From the NCBI RefSeq assembly GCF_043641665.1, contig NC_092186.1, positions 13,582,001-13,646,000 on the forward strand: a stretch of DNA of 64,000 nt, given 5' to 3'. This document shows, piece after piece, positions 1 through 12,749 of the stretch. Source of the stretch: Enoplosus armatus (taxonomy: Eukaryota; Chordata; Actinopteri; Centrarchiformes; Enoplosidae). The notes beneath the pieces were generated by a model. That model made no database searches and was not told where the DNA came from. It saw only the letters and a list, made by a program, of their open reading frames with translations. The translations under genes were made by a program, and so were the position numbers. Every line of letters begins with the position of its first letter. Position 1 is the first letter of the stretch.

Positions 1-314
1 AGGTGGCTCTTCACACTCCACCAGGCCCAGATGAGCCACTGGATCTGTCAGCACCAGATGCACTGTTTGTGTAAATGTGCGTGTGTGTGTATGTGTACAT
101 GCCCTTTTAAAGGCTATTTTTGGTCTATACTACTTCTACCATTGTAACACTGATGACATATTCCCCATGCTTATTTGATGTAGATTTAGGCTACACAGCA
201 CAGGGCTATACTCTAATCTCACCACATAAATAGAGGAGCCATGTGGACAGGTGTTAGGAGCAGATCATATTACTCACTGACACTTTGGGGTGCCTCAGAT
301 CACTGGAACAGCCA

Positions 315-757
315 TGAATATTTCCTCAAGCTAATGGAGGTGCCAGCATTAATATTCACTGAGTGTGCTGTGATTTACAATGGGAAAGACCACCGCAATA
401 TTCCTCAGGGGGTGCCCACCGTTCCCCTGGTAGACAAGCTAGGGCCTGCATTTCAGCACCTCGGACTGTTCAAAGGGCACACTCAGGCCAGGACCAGACC
501 TGAATATTAAAACCACCTAATCTACTGTACAGAGTCAGCACGCATTAAGTGGCTTTTCCCACCTGCTGTCATAAACCTCATGAATAGACCCTCGTTATGC
601 AAGGTTCATGTAGCCCACTGACACAGGAGGGAGTTTTGGATATAGGGCCAACCAAACCAACGAGGAGATTTCAGAGGCTTATGAGGGGCCGCTCATCAAT
701 ATTCATGAAGAATTCCTGGGCTTCCCTACTATATGGCAAAGCCTGTGTTAATATTCA
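315..757. promoter_or_regulatory. Cluster of AATATTCA/TGAATATT motifs
   Basis: Five exact copies of one 8-mer on either strand within 443 bp: 315-322 (minus), 351-358 (plus), 501-508 (minus), 698-705 (plus), 750-757 (plus), plus a one-mismatch copy at 397-404. Several are extended to ATGAATATT or AATATTCAT, a half of the ATGAATATTCAT palindrome bound by some POU factors. The surrounding sequence is non-repetitive, so this may be an enhancer; inferred only. Confidence 0.4.
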
Positions 758-3700
758 TAAGGTTAGGATTGGGATCTGCCGTGGGTGTGGAGAGCAACAG
801 AGGGAAGCCCTTGTTATTAAGCAATGACAGAGAGGGAGATGCTGAAGTTTCAGGACCATGGACAGTTCTGTGCGGTTCAGTGTGTTATCACAGGCCTAAA
901 AGGAATACAGCTCATATAATGTATATAAACTGGATAACACGGATTCTTCAGAATGGTGAAAATATTTACAGCACTCTTGCAGAAGTTCACGGCACAACTT
1001 TCAACCCTGCCCCATCCTGTGTATATCGCACAGGCAAAACTTCTACATGTTGAGACATATTTTCTTCCAGTGGGTTTTGTCATTTTAAATACTTCTCCTC
1101 ACACTAATGTCTGTCCCAATTCTTATCTTATTTTCAAGTAATTTAATTAATTTAATTTAGTTCTAAAGCTGACAGTCAAAATAGCTGTTTTGTATGCATT
1201 AGTGGACCCCCATTCAGCACTTTTGCTTAACATCTAACAACTGATTAATTTTTGACAGTTTTGAACTAAAGCTACAGCTTGTACTGTAATAAACTGTTCA
1301 AACAAATAAAGGGAAATTCTTTGCAGCACTTGTGATGCCTCCTGCTATTTATGGCGGCGTTCACACAGAGATGTGTTGCTTTGGAGAGACATTTTTGAAC
1401 TCCGTGTTTTTCAATGAAGAGATATTCAGCATTCAGACAGGGAATTGCAACACTCTCACTTTAGTGTGAGATGAAAAAAAAAGAAAAAAGCTAAATTTTT
1501 GAGGAGAAATAGTTCCATAGTACTGGACTGGACTGGACTAAAGAGAAATAAACAGTTTTTTTCTTTGTTTATATTAGAATTAAATCTGATGTATGATCAT
1601 ATAATGATCATTCAGGTCCCAAACCAACAGACAGAAACTTTTTCTTCCTCTGAGTGAATGCAGAAGTTTTAAAAGCTGTAAAATAAAAGCAGTTTAAGTG
1701 CAGTAGCAGCAACAGCAGCCGCAACACGGGCTCAGCAGAGGGCAGATGTCCCAGCACATTGCAGAACACAGATAGCTTTATCAGGACATTAGCAGAGCAG
1801 CATATAGCACACAAGCCAACAATATCAAGTCAGCTAACAAGTGGGCCAACTGGCCAACAAGCCAGCCAGAAAAGCAGAGACACAAACTGTAGAGGGAGCC
1901 AATCAAGCCTGCAGTCTGCAGCAGCTTCCTTCTGTAAACACTGTGTGACCTTACAACTTGACCAGGGCCAATTGTCAGTCAAGTATCACAAAGATAAAAA
2001 GCAGATACGAAGCAGTTACAAACTATTGATTGCTATAACTCAAGAGTATAGATTGAGAGTTTACTCTTGAGATTGACTCAAGAGTAAACTTAAGCACAGC
2101 TGACTGCCTCGTGTTCTGCTCTGAAATCAGTTGGTTCAGTTATTTTGTTGAAATTTCAGGCTTCAGGCCTGGTGGTCTGGCTTCCCCCTCTCCTGCTAAC
2201 ACACGCTCACACACACACATTCACACACTGTACATGCCAAACGTCCCACCCACTCACATACACACATTCATATGTAAACACCCAGAGACAGGCTGTTCCC
2301 CTCTGAGTGAGTGCAGCAGAGCGCAAGCTGCTTAATAACTGGCAATGATGGGCTGCTCGGTCCCAGTCGGAGACCAACCTGAAGCGCTCTGCCCAGGATG
2401 TCAACTCTACTCAAATCAATTACCACTGACTGCTAGCCTGCCTGCACCACAGCACTGACTGACAACTAGATAGCACTCTCACTACTGTGGGCTATGGTGA
2501 GTTTGGATTTAGGTTTTTACGGTCATCACAATGTCAAACACCTGCTCCCACAAGTGTCAAGTAGCTACTCAGCTTCAGAGGCGACTCTCCAGAGCCTGTT
2601 AAGTGTGGGTAAGGTGTACGGGGGGGGGGGAGGCTCTGAGGTTACAGAGGGAGGCTGAACTTGACCACTAAAAGGTGGTGGTTTAATCAAGAAAAGAGTA
2701 TGAGGAGAGGATTTACAATAGATGTATACTTGTCTCTGTCTAGGCCTTCAATTGATCTGCTCACTGATAGGCCAATGGTGTCAAATCACATGCCTAGCTT
2801 AGCAACCCACCATCCAAATCAATTATCAATCCAGTGGGCTGCTAAGCTTAGCATCAAAAATATTCTTTGACTTAAAACTCCTGAATTTACAGTTAGACCG
2901 TATCAAGCCTCTCAAAAATAACAGCCACAACATAAGGTGAATATGCAATCAAATCAATTTAGCACATCTGTGCAGCACTTATATTCAGTCATGTGGCAAC
3001 CAATAGCATGAAAGCATCACAGTGCATGCACCAAAAGGCTTTCAAATTCACAAAGACAACCTAAAGAAATATGAGCTCTGTCAACTACATGTGAAAATTC
3101 ACAAGTAATACCACAGCAAATAATCGCACAAAGGTGGATAAGCTGGAGCTGGAGCCAAGAGCAAATCTTGGCAGCCAATCCATGAGGCACCATGACGAAT
3201 GCATCGCCCACAACAAGATGTCAGACCGCAAGAAACCCCTCCCCAAAAGAAACTCTTGCTTGTAACAAACTGTAAGTAACTGTTATGAAACCCATGCTAC
3301 AAAGAGGTGCACAGCATTGACTCAAAGTGCTACCATCTGGTTGGGTGGTAAGTGCATTGATCAGGGTCAAGGCAGAGCCTCATCTGGGTAAACCAACAGT
3401 GAAGTTTGTTCGAGGGCAGAACACACACTAGAATAGATAGAATAGAATTAGACATGCAGGTAACATCAGGAAATTAAATACAAATGTTACCCTTTCTTTG
3501 TTTTTGAGAATAAAATTAAGTTTTTCCACCAGTGTTGTTTTTTAAATCACTCAAGATACTGAATTACACATCTGCCAGCAGCTGTGGCGATACAGAGGAT
3601 GTCCATCAGCAGAGGTCACTAGCAAATTTAAACACACTTGCAGTGAAGAACCAAACAACACATCACAGATGCTGAATTGATTTAAAACTGATCAGCTTAA

Positions 3701-3960
3701 CATATTCACATGACTCAACCTCTAGTTTAGCAGCGTGGGCAACAGAATCTTAAAAAATAAAAATGAATGTGACTTTTACTTTCTAAATCCTGGCTCTATT
3801 ACAATTCTGCAACCCAGGATGGATTATTCCGATTTGTGTCTGTGAAGTAGCTTGTATTGAAGTGAAAATTAACATCAGTTCAACTAGCTCGAGTGGACAG
3901 CTGTCAACTTCCTAATTTAGGGGTTGTCGAATATTGTTAACTTTAACATTGTCTTACCTG

Positions 3961-3974
3961 ACTTACCGGTAAGT
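3961..3974. repeat. 14-bp perfect palindrome
   Basis: ACTTACCGGTAAGT is fully self-complementary and lies in unique AT-rich intronic sequence. Confidence 0.6.
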
Positions 3975-5420
3975 TGCCATTATATATCATGAGTTGACAA
4001 TTGTGTAGCTGCCTTGAATAAATACTTTCATGTGTGAGAATAATCATTTAATAATGTTTAAGGGTAGTTCTGGTGTTATTTTATCTTTATCATTATCAAA
4101 AAATCCTCTCAAAAGACCAAAATCAACAGTGAATACATCAGACTATACCAAGTATTACTTGTGTAGCCACAGACTAATAAAGCTTATACTCCACTGTTGT
4201 CCAAAAACTACTAAAAACACATAAAAGAGCCATACAGTTGCACTGGGAGATATATTCCTTCATTACACTGAACGTGATACAGTTTATTTTGAAATAACTA
4301 AATTTTTTATCTCTGTGGGGTAGCTCTTTGTTTGGCAGGCATCACTGCGCATGCTCAGGGATACAGTTCCATGTTTACACTGCTTCGCAGATTTGACAAG
4401 CTGAGAGAAATACAGTTATGCTTTCCATATAGCACTGCTGTATCTCATTACAGCTGTTCAATGTAATGCTGAGGTTTGGATAAAGCTAGTTTTTCTATTC
4501 TAAGCTTATGAAAGGTAGTCCTGTGGGTTTGTAAATAATGATTAGAAACCCCAGGCCTTGGTCTGCATGTTCTGCTGCTATTGCTCTGGCAGCCCCTCAA
4601 TAAGACAGTTCAGTTCAGTGGGGATTTCCACAAGGTCCATGTTGATCACATCTGGCCCTGCTCTGGCACAGGCCCTCTATGATAGAGAGCAAGAGGGTCT
4701 CCCATCTCTCCAGACTCTAATATACAAGACCTGCTCCTTTTGAAATTGACTGTGACCTCTGCCACACTTGCAATGGACTAGTGCTCTCCACTGTATGGGA
4801 TTTCTGATCTCTCTCCGCCATTCTCTCTGCTCTCTTATCAGCCATGTTCTATTTTTCTGCTGGGATATTAAAGTGTGCACAGTGACATTGGCACACTCAA
4901 CACTTAGTGCTTACACAGACGCACATGCATATAGATACTCACACTGATGCCAGCAGACACACTAGATTATAATGCACACATGCTGCGTTCAGACGTGAAG
5001 TTGTAAAAAAAAAAAATAATAAAGAAAGAGAGAGAGACACAATGTCACAATTTAATAACTTCCTTATTTCTATTCTGTTTGTTTTCCTCATCAGCAAAAT
5101 ATTTTAATCTGCTACAGAGCTCTACTGTCATAAAGCGCACCGAGTATACTGTGCTATCAGACAGCAGATTCACATATGGCAGTTTAGGATGCTTGGCAAG
5201 GAAAAAAAATATTAAAAACTCACTTCGTATCATAAACTCACACATGGATACACACATTCACATTATGATTAATTATAGTGCACACACAAAAGTCAACATG
5301 TGACAGCTCACATTTGAGCATTTGGATCCATGCGTTGTACACTCACTGGTGTCGTGTTCTGTTGCAGCCGTTGGTGTTTTTGTGTGTTTTCCTAAATGCC
5401 AGACATTGTGCCTTTATGCA

Positions 5421-5434
5421 TGTGTGTGAGTGTG

Positions 5435-5508
<74 letters not shown>
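5421..5508. repeat. (TG)n microsatellite
   Basis: About 88 bp of TG dinucleotides with a few GA and TA interruptions. Confidence 0.97.
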
Positions 5509-5509
<1 letters not shown>

Positions 5510-8500
5510 TTTAGCTTGTGTCAATATTTTTGTTGCTAAAGGTGTGGTTATGCACAAGTGTAAGTGTGTGTTTGTGTATGTGGTAAGGGGATAATAAATC
5601 ATGATCTGAATATGGACGTGGCTGGGTATGAAACCTCACGCTCTCTCTGCCACCTCAGGCAACTGCTGCCCTATACCAGCCAACCACCGTCACATTTCAC
5701 ATACGCTGTAATCAACAGGGGAAAGTGCAAATGGATTAATATAGTTAGACCGCTAATGCCACAGATTACAGTGCATAGCAGCCTAATATGAAATGTATGT
5801 GTTGCTCCGGGAACATGATTGGAAAAGCTGTTGATAGATAGAATGTTCTATTAAAAGGCAGGCAACGCTATCAGGGTTTACAGGCTGACACTGGCCTAAA
5901 TTATGAGCAGGTCTTTCTTTAACTGAGCATATACTATGTACAAATGTCAAACAGCAGTTTCTTTCTAATTCAAACTCTGTGGCTGTCAAAGTTCTCTTTG
6001 GTTTGTGATTACAGCTGCTTTCATTCCTGCCCTGTGCATTTGAGTGCCTCTTCTCTCTTGAAATGCAACAAGCAAACAAAGAAAAGAGCCCTCCGTTGTG
6101 TACCTGTTCTGCCTCTAGGAGACGTGCAGATGCTTTGTGTAAAGAGCTGAGCAGATTAGCACTTCATTACCGTGGTAGATTGTTTAACGAAGACACTCAG
6201 GGAACAGAGAGGCAGCTGGATTATGACCAAGCCATGTTTTCCATTTAGACAGGATTATTACTTCAGACTGCACACCTCACATTGGGAATATGACTTAAAA
6301 CTGAGGAAAACACCAATCAGCCAATCATCTTATGTTACCCTAACACTCTTGTCCTATGAGGCCTAAACTGAGAGAAAGCTTTGGCATCTGCCAACAACAC
6401 AAAAGTTAAACAACTCTTCTGTATTTTGAGTTTCAGTACATACAGATAATTAGACAATGAGTTGAATTGTATGTGTGGTGGTTCGAGCTTTGCCTAATGT
6501 CACTATTCTTGTTGGAGAGGACCTGGTTAGTAAAAATAGAGCTTCTCCAAATTCACCATGGCAGGTAGCTTGTACTGAGCTCAGGTGTTCATGGTAATTT
6601 CGTTCAAAAGAAAAGGATATCTCAGAGGAAATACTGACTTTAAAAAGTCTGACCACTGGAAGGCAAACATATAAACCTTCAATTCAAAAATCAAAAAATA
6701 AAGCAAGCCAGCAAGACAACTAAGAAATGTATGCTATACTGTATATATTCACAAAGCCTTAAAATGGTTGTACATTTGTTCCTAAAGGCAGATTAAGAGT
6801 TGTAAAATGCCTATTTAAAGATGAACCACATAAACAAACTGAGCTGACATCCCATGCATTTTCTCTGCTTCCATGCATTTTTGTACGCACATGCTACTCC
6901 TACGTACAGTAGATATACAATTTAGTGACAGCTCCAACAAACAATCTGTACATTCTGCCACCTTGTTGGAGGTTGGATGAGTGCCAATCCTCTGAAAAGA
7001 ACAAAAATACATTAAGCAACAACATTCCTCTCTAGTGGCATTATTGTATTCTGAGCAAAGGGAGGAAATGAGAACAGAGATGAGGTCCAAAGGCAGTGAC
7101 AGGAAATTAGTTCTGTTTGTCCTCTGTGGCACCAGGTACTTCATCAAACCTGTGTATGTGAGCGATACACTGTATATGTTACAGGGCCTCTGAGCCCTCT
7201 GGAAGCGTGTGCATAACTAGGAGGAGACAACCTGACATGACAGCAAAAAGGCACGTAATTATCCTCTTCCTCACTGGGGCCCCATCACAAACTCAATACA
7301 TCAGACACATCTAGGCAGATGTGTATATATATGAATAGAAGCATGCATACATATGCATACATTCATGTGCTCTTAACGATAGACACTCAAATACACACCT
7401 GTACATATTTACTTATCTACTTACACTGTTCAACCACAGTTCTAAATGTTGTAACCTTCAAGAGGTATTCTTCATCAATGATTTTCTCAATAGAGTAGCA
7501 AATCAGTGTTTTATAAAACACCCAACACTTGCTCACCCTGATGTTTTTCAGCAAAACCACAAGGCCACACATATTTCTTACTATTTTTTTAAAGTGTGTG
7601 TGTGTGAGTGTCTGTGTCCGTGTGTTATACAGTATGTTTTTACACTCCATCCCATTCTCCTTTCATCCTCTGTGTCTCAAAGGACAGAAAAGGGAGAGGG
7701 AGACTGCAGTGTTTAAAGTGGGCCGTCAGTCAGTCTCCCTGGAGTTTCCCATCCTGTAGGAATCTCATTATCAACAACCGCTGGCACATCACAGACAAGG
7801 GATGCAAGTGTGTTTTGTGTGCGTGTGCGTACACATTAGAGTGTGTATATAGTGTGGTGATGTGTATAACAGAAAACGACAAAAAGGAGGCAAGAAAGGA
7901 AGAGGGAAAGAGTATGTGCACACAAGAGGCCATCATTTTGTGGAATCTCAAATACTAACATGTCGACAAGGAGCCATTTTACTCATAATGAACGCTGTTT
8001 TGTCTCAAAAGTTCCTACTAGAGCATATAGCTTTATGTGTAGCCAACCCACCGTGCTGCGCAAAAGCAGGCCAAAGCATAGCAGGCAGTGAACTGTACAG
8101 CTTGGTTGTCTCCTTGTTAATCTCAACAAACTGCAGAACACACATCCTGCATTGTACAAGTGGTAATAAAAAATGTGTCCCTCATCAAACGCATGGTGGA
8201 CCATCAGTCCATAATACCCCATGATAAAATCAGGTTTTTAAATTGTTTGCTCTTTGGTCACATGCAATATGTCATTGATTGAAACTCTGGGAAATGTATA
8301 TTTTCAAATTAAAACGGATGGCATGGCAAGATATAATAACAGCATTACTTATAACAGTAGGGATGTTTACAGTAACTGTTACTGGAAGTCAAACTGCATT
8401 ATTCTGCGGGAAGGGTCTTTAACTGATGATGCAGCATTCCAAGGACCTCAGTATTTAATGATCCATACAATGTACTCGAAGGGTTCGATTGCTCTGTATA

Positions 8501-10189
8501 TCAAATTTAACACACCTAACCTAATTTTGGCAGTGATAATGTCAACTGAAGTCTTTTGATACAAGAAAACAATGGAGTCAGTAGACATTACTTTTATTTT
8601 GCATCTTGGAGATCTTCACCTCATATATTATTTTCCTCAGTCAGTTAGCAGTTAATAACTACTTCTCTTTATGTTATTACTCTTGTTTTTCTTAATCTCA
8701 TTATTAGATACCGACTGCTCTTCTAATAGTCAACTCGATCCAACCCACCTGCTTCCACAGACAGCTAGCATTGCCACCCACTGGAAAGCTAAGCAACTGG
8801 TTAGTTCACCCCTTGCTGCAGCAGCATTCCATGTAATGTTTCCTCTCTACCATAAAGGGATTATTGGACTTCCAGTCAATAGTAAGCAGATTAGGCTGAG
8901 CTACGTGTGTTAGCAGACACCACACGAATAGCCCAGCAGCTCTAATCCCACTAAATACACACTTTCCCTGCCACATGACATAAATATAGAAAGAAGATCT
9001 TTGATTTACGGCATCGTGCTGCAAATATGTTTCATATAATAACCAAAAATATATATTTTGTCATTATCTTATCTTATATTCTAACAATATCACTGCATAT
9101 TCCATGATAAATGGTAAGGTGAACGTGTGTCACGTACAGACATTTTTTACATTTGTGCTCACATCGATACCATAATAAATGAAGTGCTCTTATGATGGAA
9201 TGTTTTGGATGCAGAGGTATATATCTTTCTTTGTTTATCTATTGTGTCTGAATATAATTCTGCCACAATGGCATTGGTTTTACTAACTCATAACAATGAA
9301 GAATAAATAGGGAAAATAATTCTGTGCCAGCCAGGTTTATTACTGCCTTTTCCAAGCCTTGAAAATCTGTACAGTCAGTGGATTTAAGTCTGGGAACATT
9401 TTGTCTGTGGTGTCATTGTGTTTTTAAATTGTGCTGCTTCGCTTATATTACAAGCACCACAGGTAATTTCTCAGCAAATTACCCAAGATGGTTTCTACAT
9501 TGGGTGAAGCGCATAACTGTAATGCACTCAAAAAATATCACAACAGCAATGATTTTGGCCGTGGTCTAGATTAAAATGAATGCTGCTATAATTGGTAAAT
9601 TTATCAAAATGACCCACACACCAACACCAATAACTATGCCAACCGCTACCTGCTATATGCATAAATGCACATAGACACGTATCCACAGTCAAGTTGACCA
9701 CCAAAGGAGGTGCTTCTGAGCAATGTTAAATGAAAGGTTAAAAGTAGCTGCAGGTTTAATATGTAAGTTATTGGTTGAACAATTCAGATGAACTCTGGTG
9801 TTAAGATTGAAATGACTTTTTTCAGCCAATTGAGTAAAGAAGAAATGGCCACCAGTGCTGGATAGGCCTACCTCAATGCCTCCCCACCCAACCATCCCCC
9901 ATTCCCACTTTTTAGCCCTTGTTGCAAATCCCGATATTAGTCTGAAAGGCAAAGACAGCAGGCATTTTCTTCCCCTGTATCATAAACCCGTTAGGTTGCT
10001 ATCATGCCTGGAGCAGGCATGTGGGCACACGATGTATAAATACATTTTCTCCTCTGAGGTACAGGTCTGCACAGATGGGGGAGCATTTTGACGGAAGTCA
10101 GCTTATCAGGCCTGCCTTATCTCCCTCAGACAGTTTGTAAAGAGCAAAGAAGCAAAAGAGAGAGTGAGAGAGGCAGATACAGAGTTAGA

Positions 10190-10192
<3 letters not shown>

Positions 10193-10260
<68 letters not shown>
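10193..10260. repeat. (GA)34 microsatellite
   Basis: An uninterrupted 68-bp GA tract. Arg-Glu and Ser-Leu frames across it are artefacts. Confidence 0.98.
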
Positions 10261-10264
<4 letters not shown>

Positions 10265-12699
10265 CAGCCACAGGTCAAAAAGCCACAGGACTGTTGGTCG
10301 TGTCAGATTCACAGCCCTGCGTGGGTCATCTTGTCACAAAGCACACAGCTGGGGGACTCACCTTCATCAGGAGAACCAAAGTTGACTTCAATTTTCTGCT
10401 TCCTCTTTCACCTAAGCTCAAACTATACACTCAGTTTTGTCCTAACGTGTTAAAGTGTTGGCAAGTTTTTGTGTGTTTTACATATTTTGGCCATCGTATT
10501 TAGGTTTAGATTTCATACAGAAATGACACCTAGTATGCTTTGAAATCATCTACACTCCATTTCTTCATTGGTAAATCCTTTGTCAAGCTAAACGTAAAGA
10601 TCAAGGTTGTTTTTTTCACTACATTACTGCTCTTGTAGGATTGCGAACATTTTGGGAGTCACCTTTAACTGTTTATCTCTTGCAGCCGAATTGTTTTGAA
10701 ACTATGAGCTTCCACATGCTCATTACGCTATCATACAATAATAAAAATGCAGTATCAGTCTAACTTCATGGTGAAAAGACAAAATTCTAAAAACAAATGA
10801 CCCTGATAGTAAGAATGACTTCTAAAATTGCTGACTCTAGCCATTATATCGCAGCCATATTTGGTTCATTAAGCTGGGAAGGTGAGAGCTCGAGTTCAGG
10901 ACTGCCACACTGATCTCAATGAGCAAGCTGCCAAAGGTCACTCTCATAAAGCCGCTGTGGGAGCTCATCCAGTGCTAGTGTGCTAGTGAAAGCAAAATGT
11001 CTTGCCACTATTATTAAGTATAAACATAGAACTTGCAAGGGAATCACAAAACAAGCCTTTATCAGTCAAAAGCAGCATTACAAAGCTACTACTGTTGACT
11101 GCAAAAAAAGATTCACATATAAAACATTTGGATGGGAATCTGGGTATCTTGTAGTATCCAAAGAATAACTAGCTAGTCAGCTGGCATGTATTAAAAGTGA
11201 AATGTGGATCGGTAGGAAGTAATATAACCATGGAAATCCTTCCTTGTGAGGGGTCTAGGTTGGATATCAACTGGCCTAAACTAATTATCATCACCTGTGA
11301 CTCGAGACAAGGTTAGGGACTCAGTTCGGCAGGTAACTAGTCACCTAAGGGCTGATTTATTTTCCAGAGGGCTGATTTATTTTGTGCTTATATCTGTAAA
11401 GAACCTTCCATCTGGCAGAGCACAAAACCATCAACACTGTAATTAAAATGCAATTACCACCTCTCTCCTCTTCCAGTTACACAGTAATCCCTGAGAAGTC
11501 TTTCCATCTGTGCCATACATACACACTCTCAAACACGTGCATGCACACAAAAGCGCACGTACCCATACACACACACGTAAATACACACACTCATACACAT
11601 TTCTTTTTTCCTCAATCCTTAGCGCACTTTCAGCTCGACGCCCCTGTCAGCACTCCACCGCGACAACACAACACTGTCTTACAGCTTCCAAATCTGCTCT
11701 TCAACTCAGCTTACAGTGCAAAGCCTATCTGTTTCTGCACAAATCACCTTCTTATCCTTTTGCACAGTCTCCTCCTTCTCACCATGGGTCCTTCAATCCT
11801 ACATATCTTATTCAAAACCCCTGTTGTGCCAAAAAAAAAGAGGGGGGAGAAAAAAAAACTGTCACTTGTGATGCTGGATTGTGAATTCTATTACCCAGCT
11901 GTAGTTAGAGGCTATAACTCACAACATAATAAATATGTCTGGGTATCAAATTCTTACTGAGTGCCAACCAAATTTTGTTCATAACAGACTATCGAGTGCC
12001 AAGTACTGTAAATTGGCAACAACCGTTTATTTCACAAGTCTTGTTTACTTGTGTTTTCTATCTGATACGGCATAACTGGAATTATAATTTTGTTAATAAA
12101 ACATTTTTGTACGGCTATGTGTTATAGCCACATTAAACACTGATGGATTTGAAAAGCTATGCTTATTTTGTGAAATGAAAAACATTTTTGTACTCAGCAA
12201 AATCAGGTATCAAAGACATTCTGTTGGCATTTGCACTTAAATTCTGGTATTGTACCAAAGAATTTCGAATGATAGTCCTTGATACATTTTTGAAGCACCA
12301 CTTTACATAAAATTTTCTGCCATTAACTACTACGTGATGACGTGCAGTTCAAACTTTGTTTCACTCAAATTGTTTTGAATTTTCTTGCCAGTAAAACAAA
12401 ACAAAACTGTAAACTTTTTGAAAACAGAGAGAAAAGCACTGAACAGAAACAGACGAGGAATTGAGGAACAAAGACATGAAAAAGGGTGTGTTTTCTGTAT
12501 GTACGTCAGTGTGTGTGTGGGTGTCTGTGCACATATGCATGTGTGTGTGTTGGGAGATGGGTATTGAGCTGTCCCTCTAGATATAAAACCTTAATTACGC
12601 CTGACTAAAACTGTAATTAAAATATATCACAGCTGCAGCCTTACCTGTGTGTGTTTGTGTGTGTCATATGTCTGTGCACCTGTTGGTGCATGTGTTTGT

Positions 12700-12749
12700 G
12701 TTTGTGTTTATGTGTGTGTGTGTGTGCGTGTGTGTGTGTGGGGGGGGGT
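12700..12749. repeat. (TG)n plus G tract
   Basis: An imperfect TG repeat with GT and TTTA interruptions, ending in a run of nine G. Confidence 0.9.

Noticed and set aside
3336..3412. tRNA-like box A / box B pair (possible SINE)
   Set aside because: The TGGTTGGGTGGTAAGTGC and GTTCGAGGGC strings look like box A and box B, but their spacing is about 20 bp too long and no SINE tail follows.
10088..10453. Plus-strand open frame of 121 codons
   Set aside because: Its core is a translation of the (GA)34 tract (Arg-Glu repeats).
11448..11960. Plus-strand open frame of 170 codons
   Set aside because: Low-complexity His/Thr and Lys segments, no recognisable domain, no GC shift relative to the flanks.
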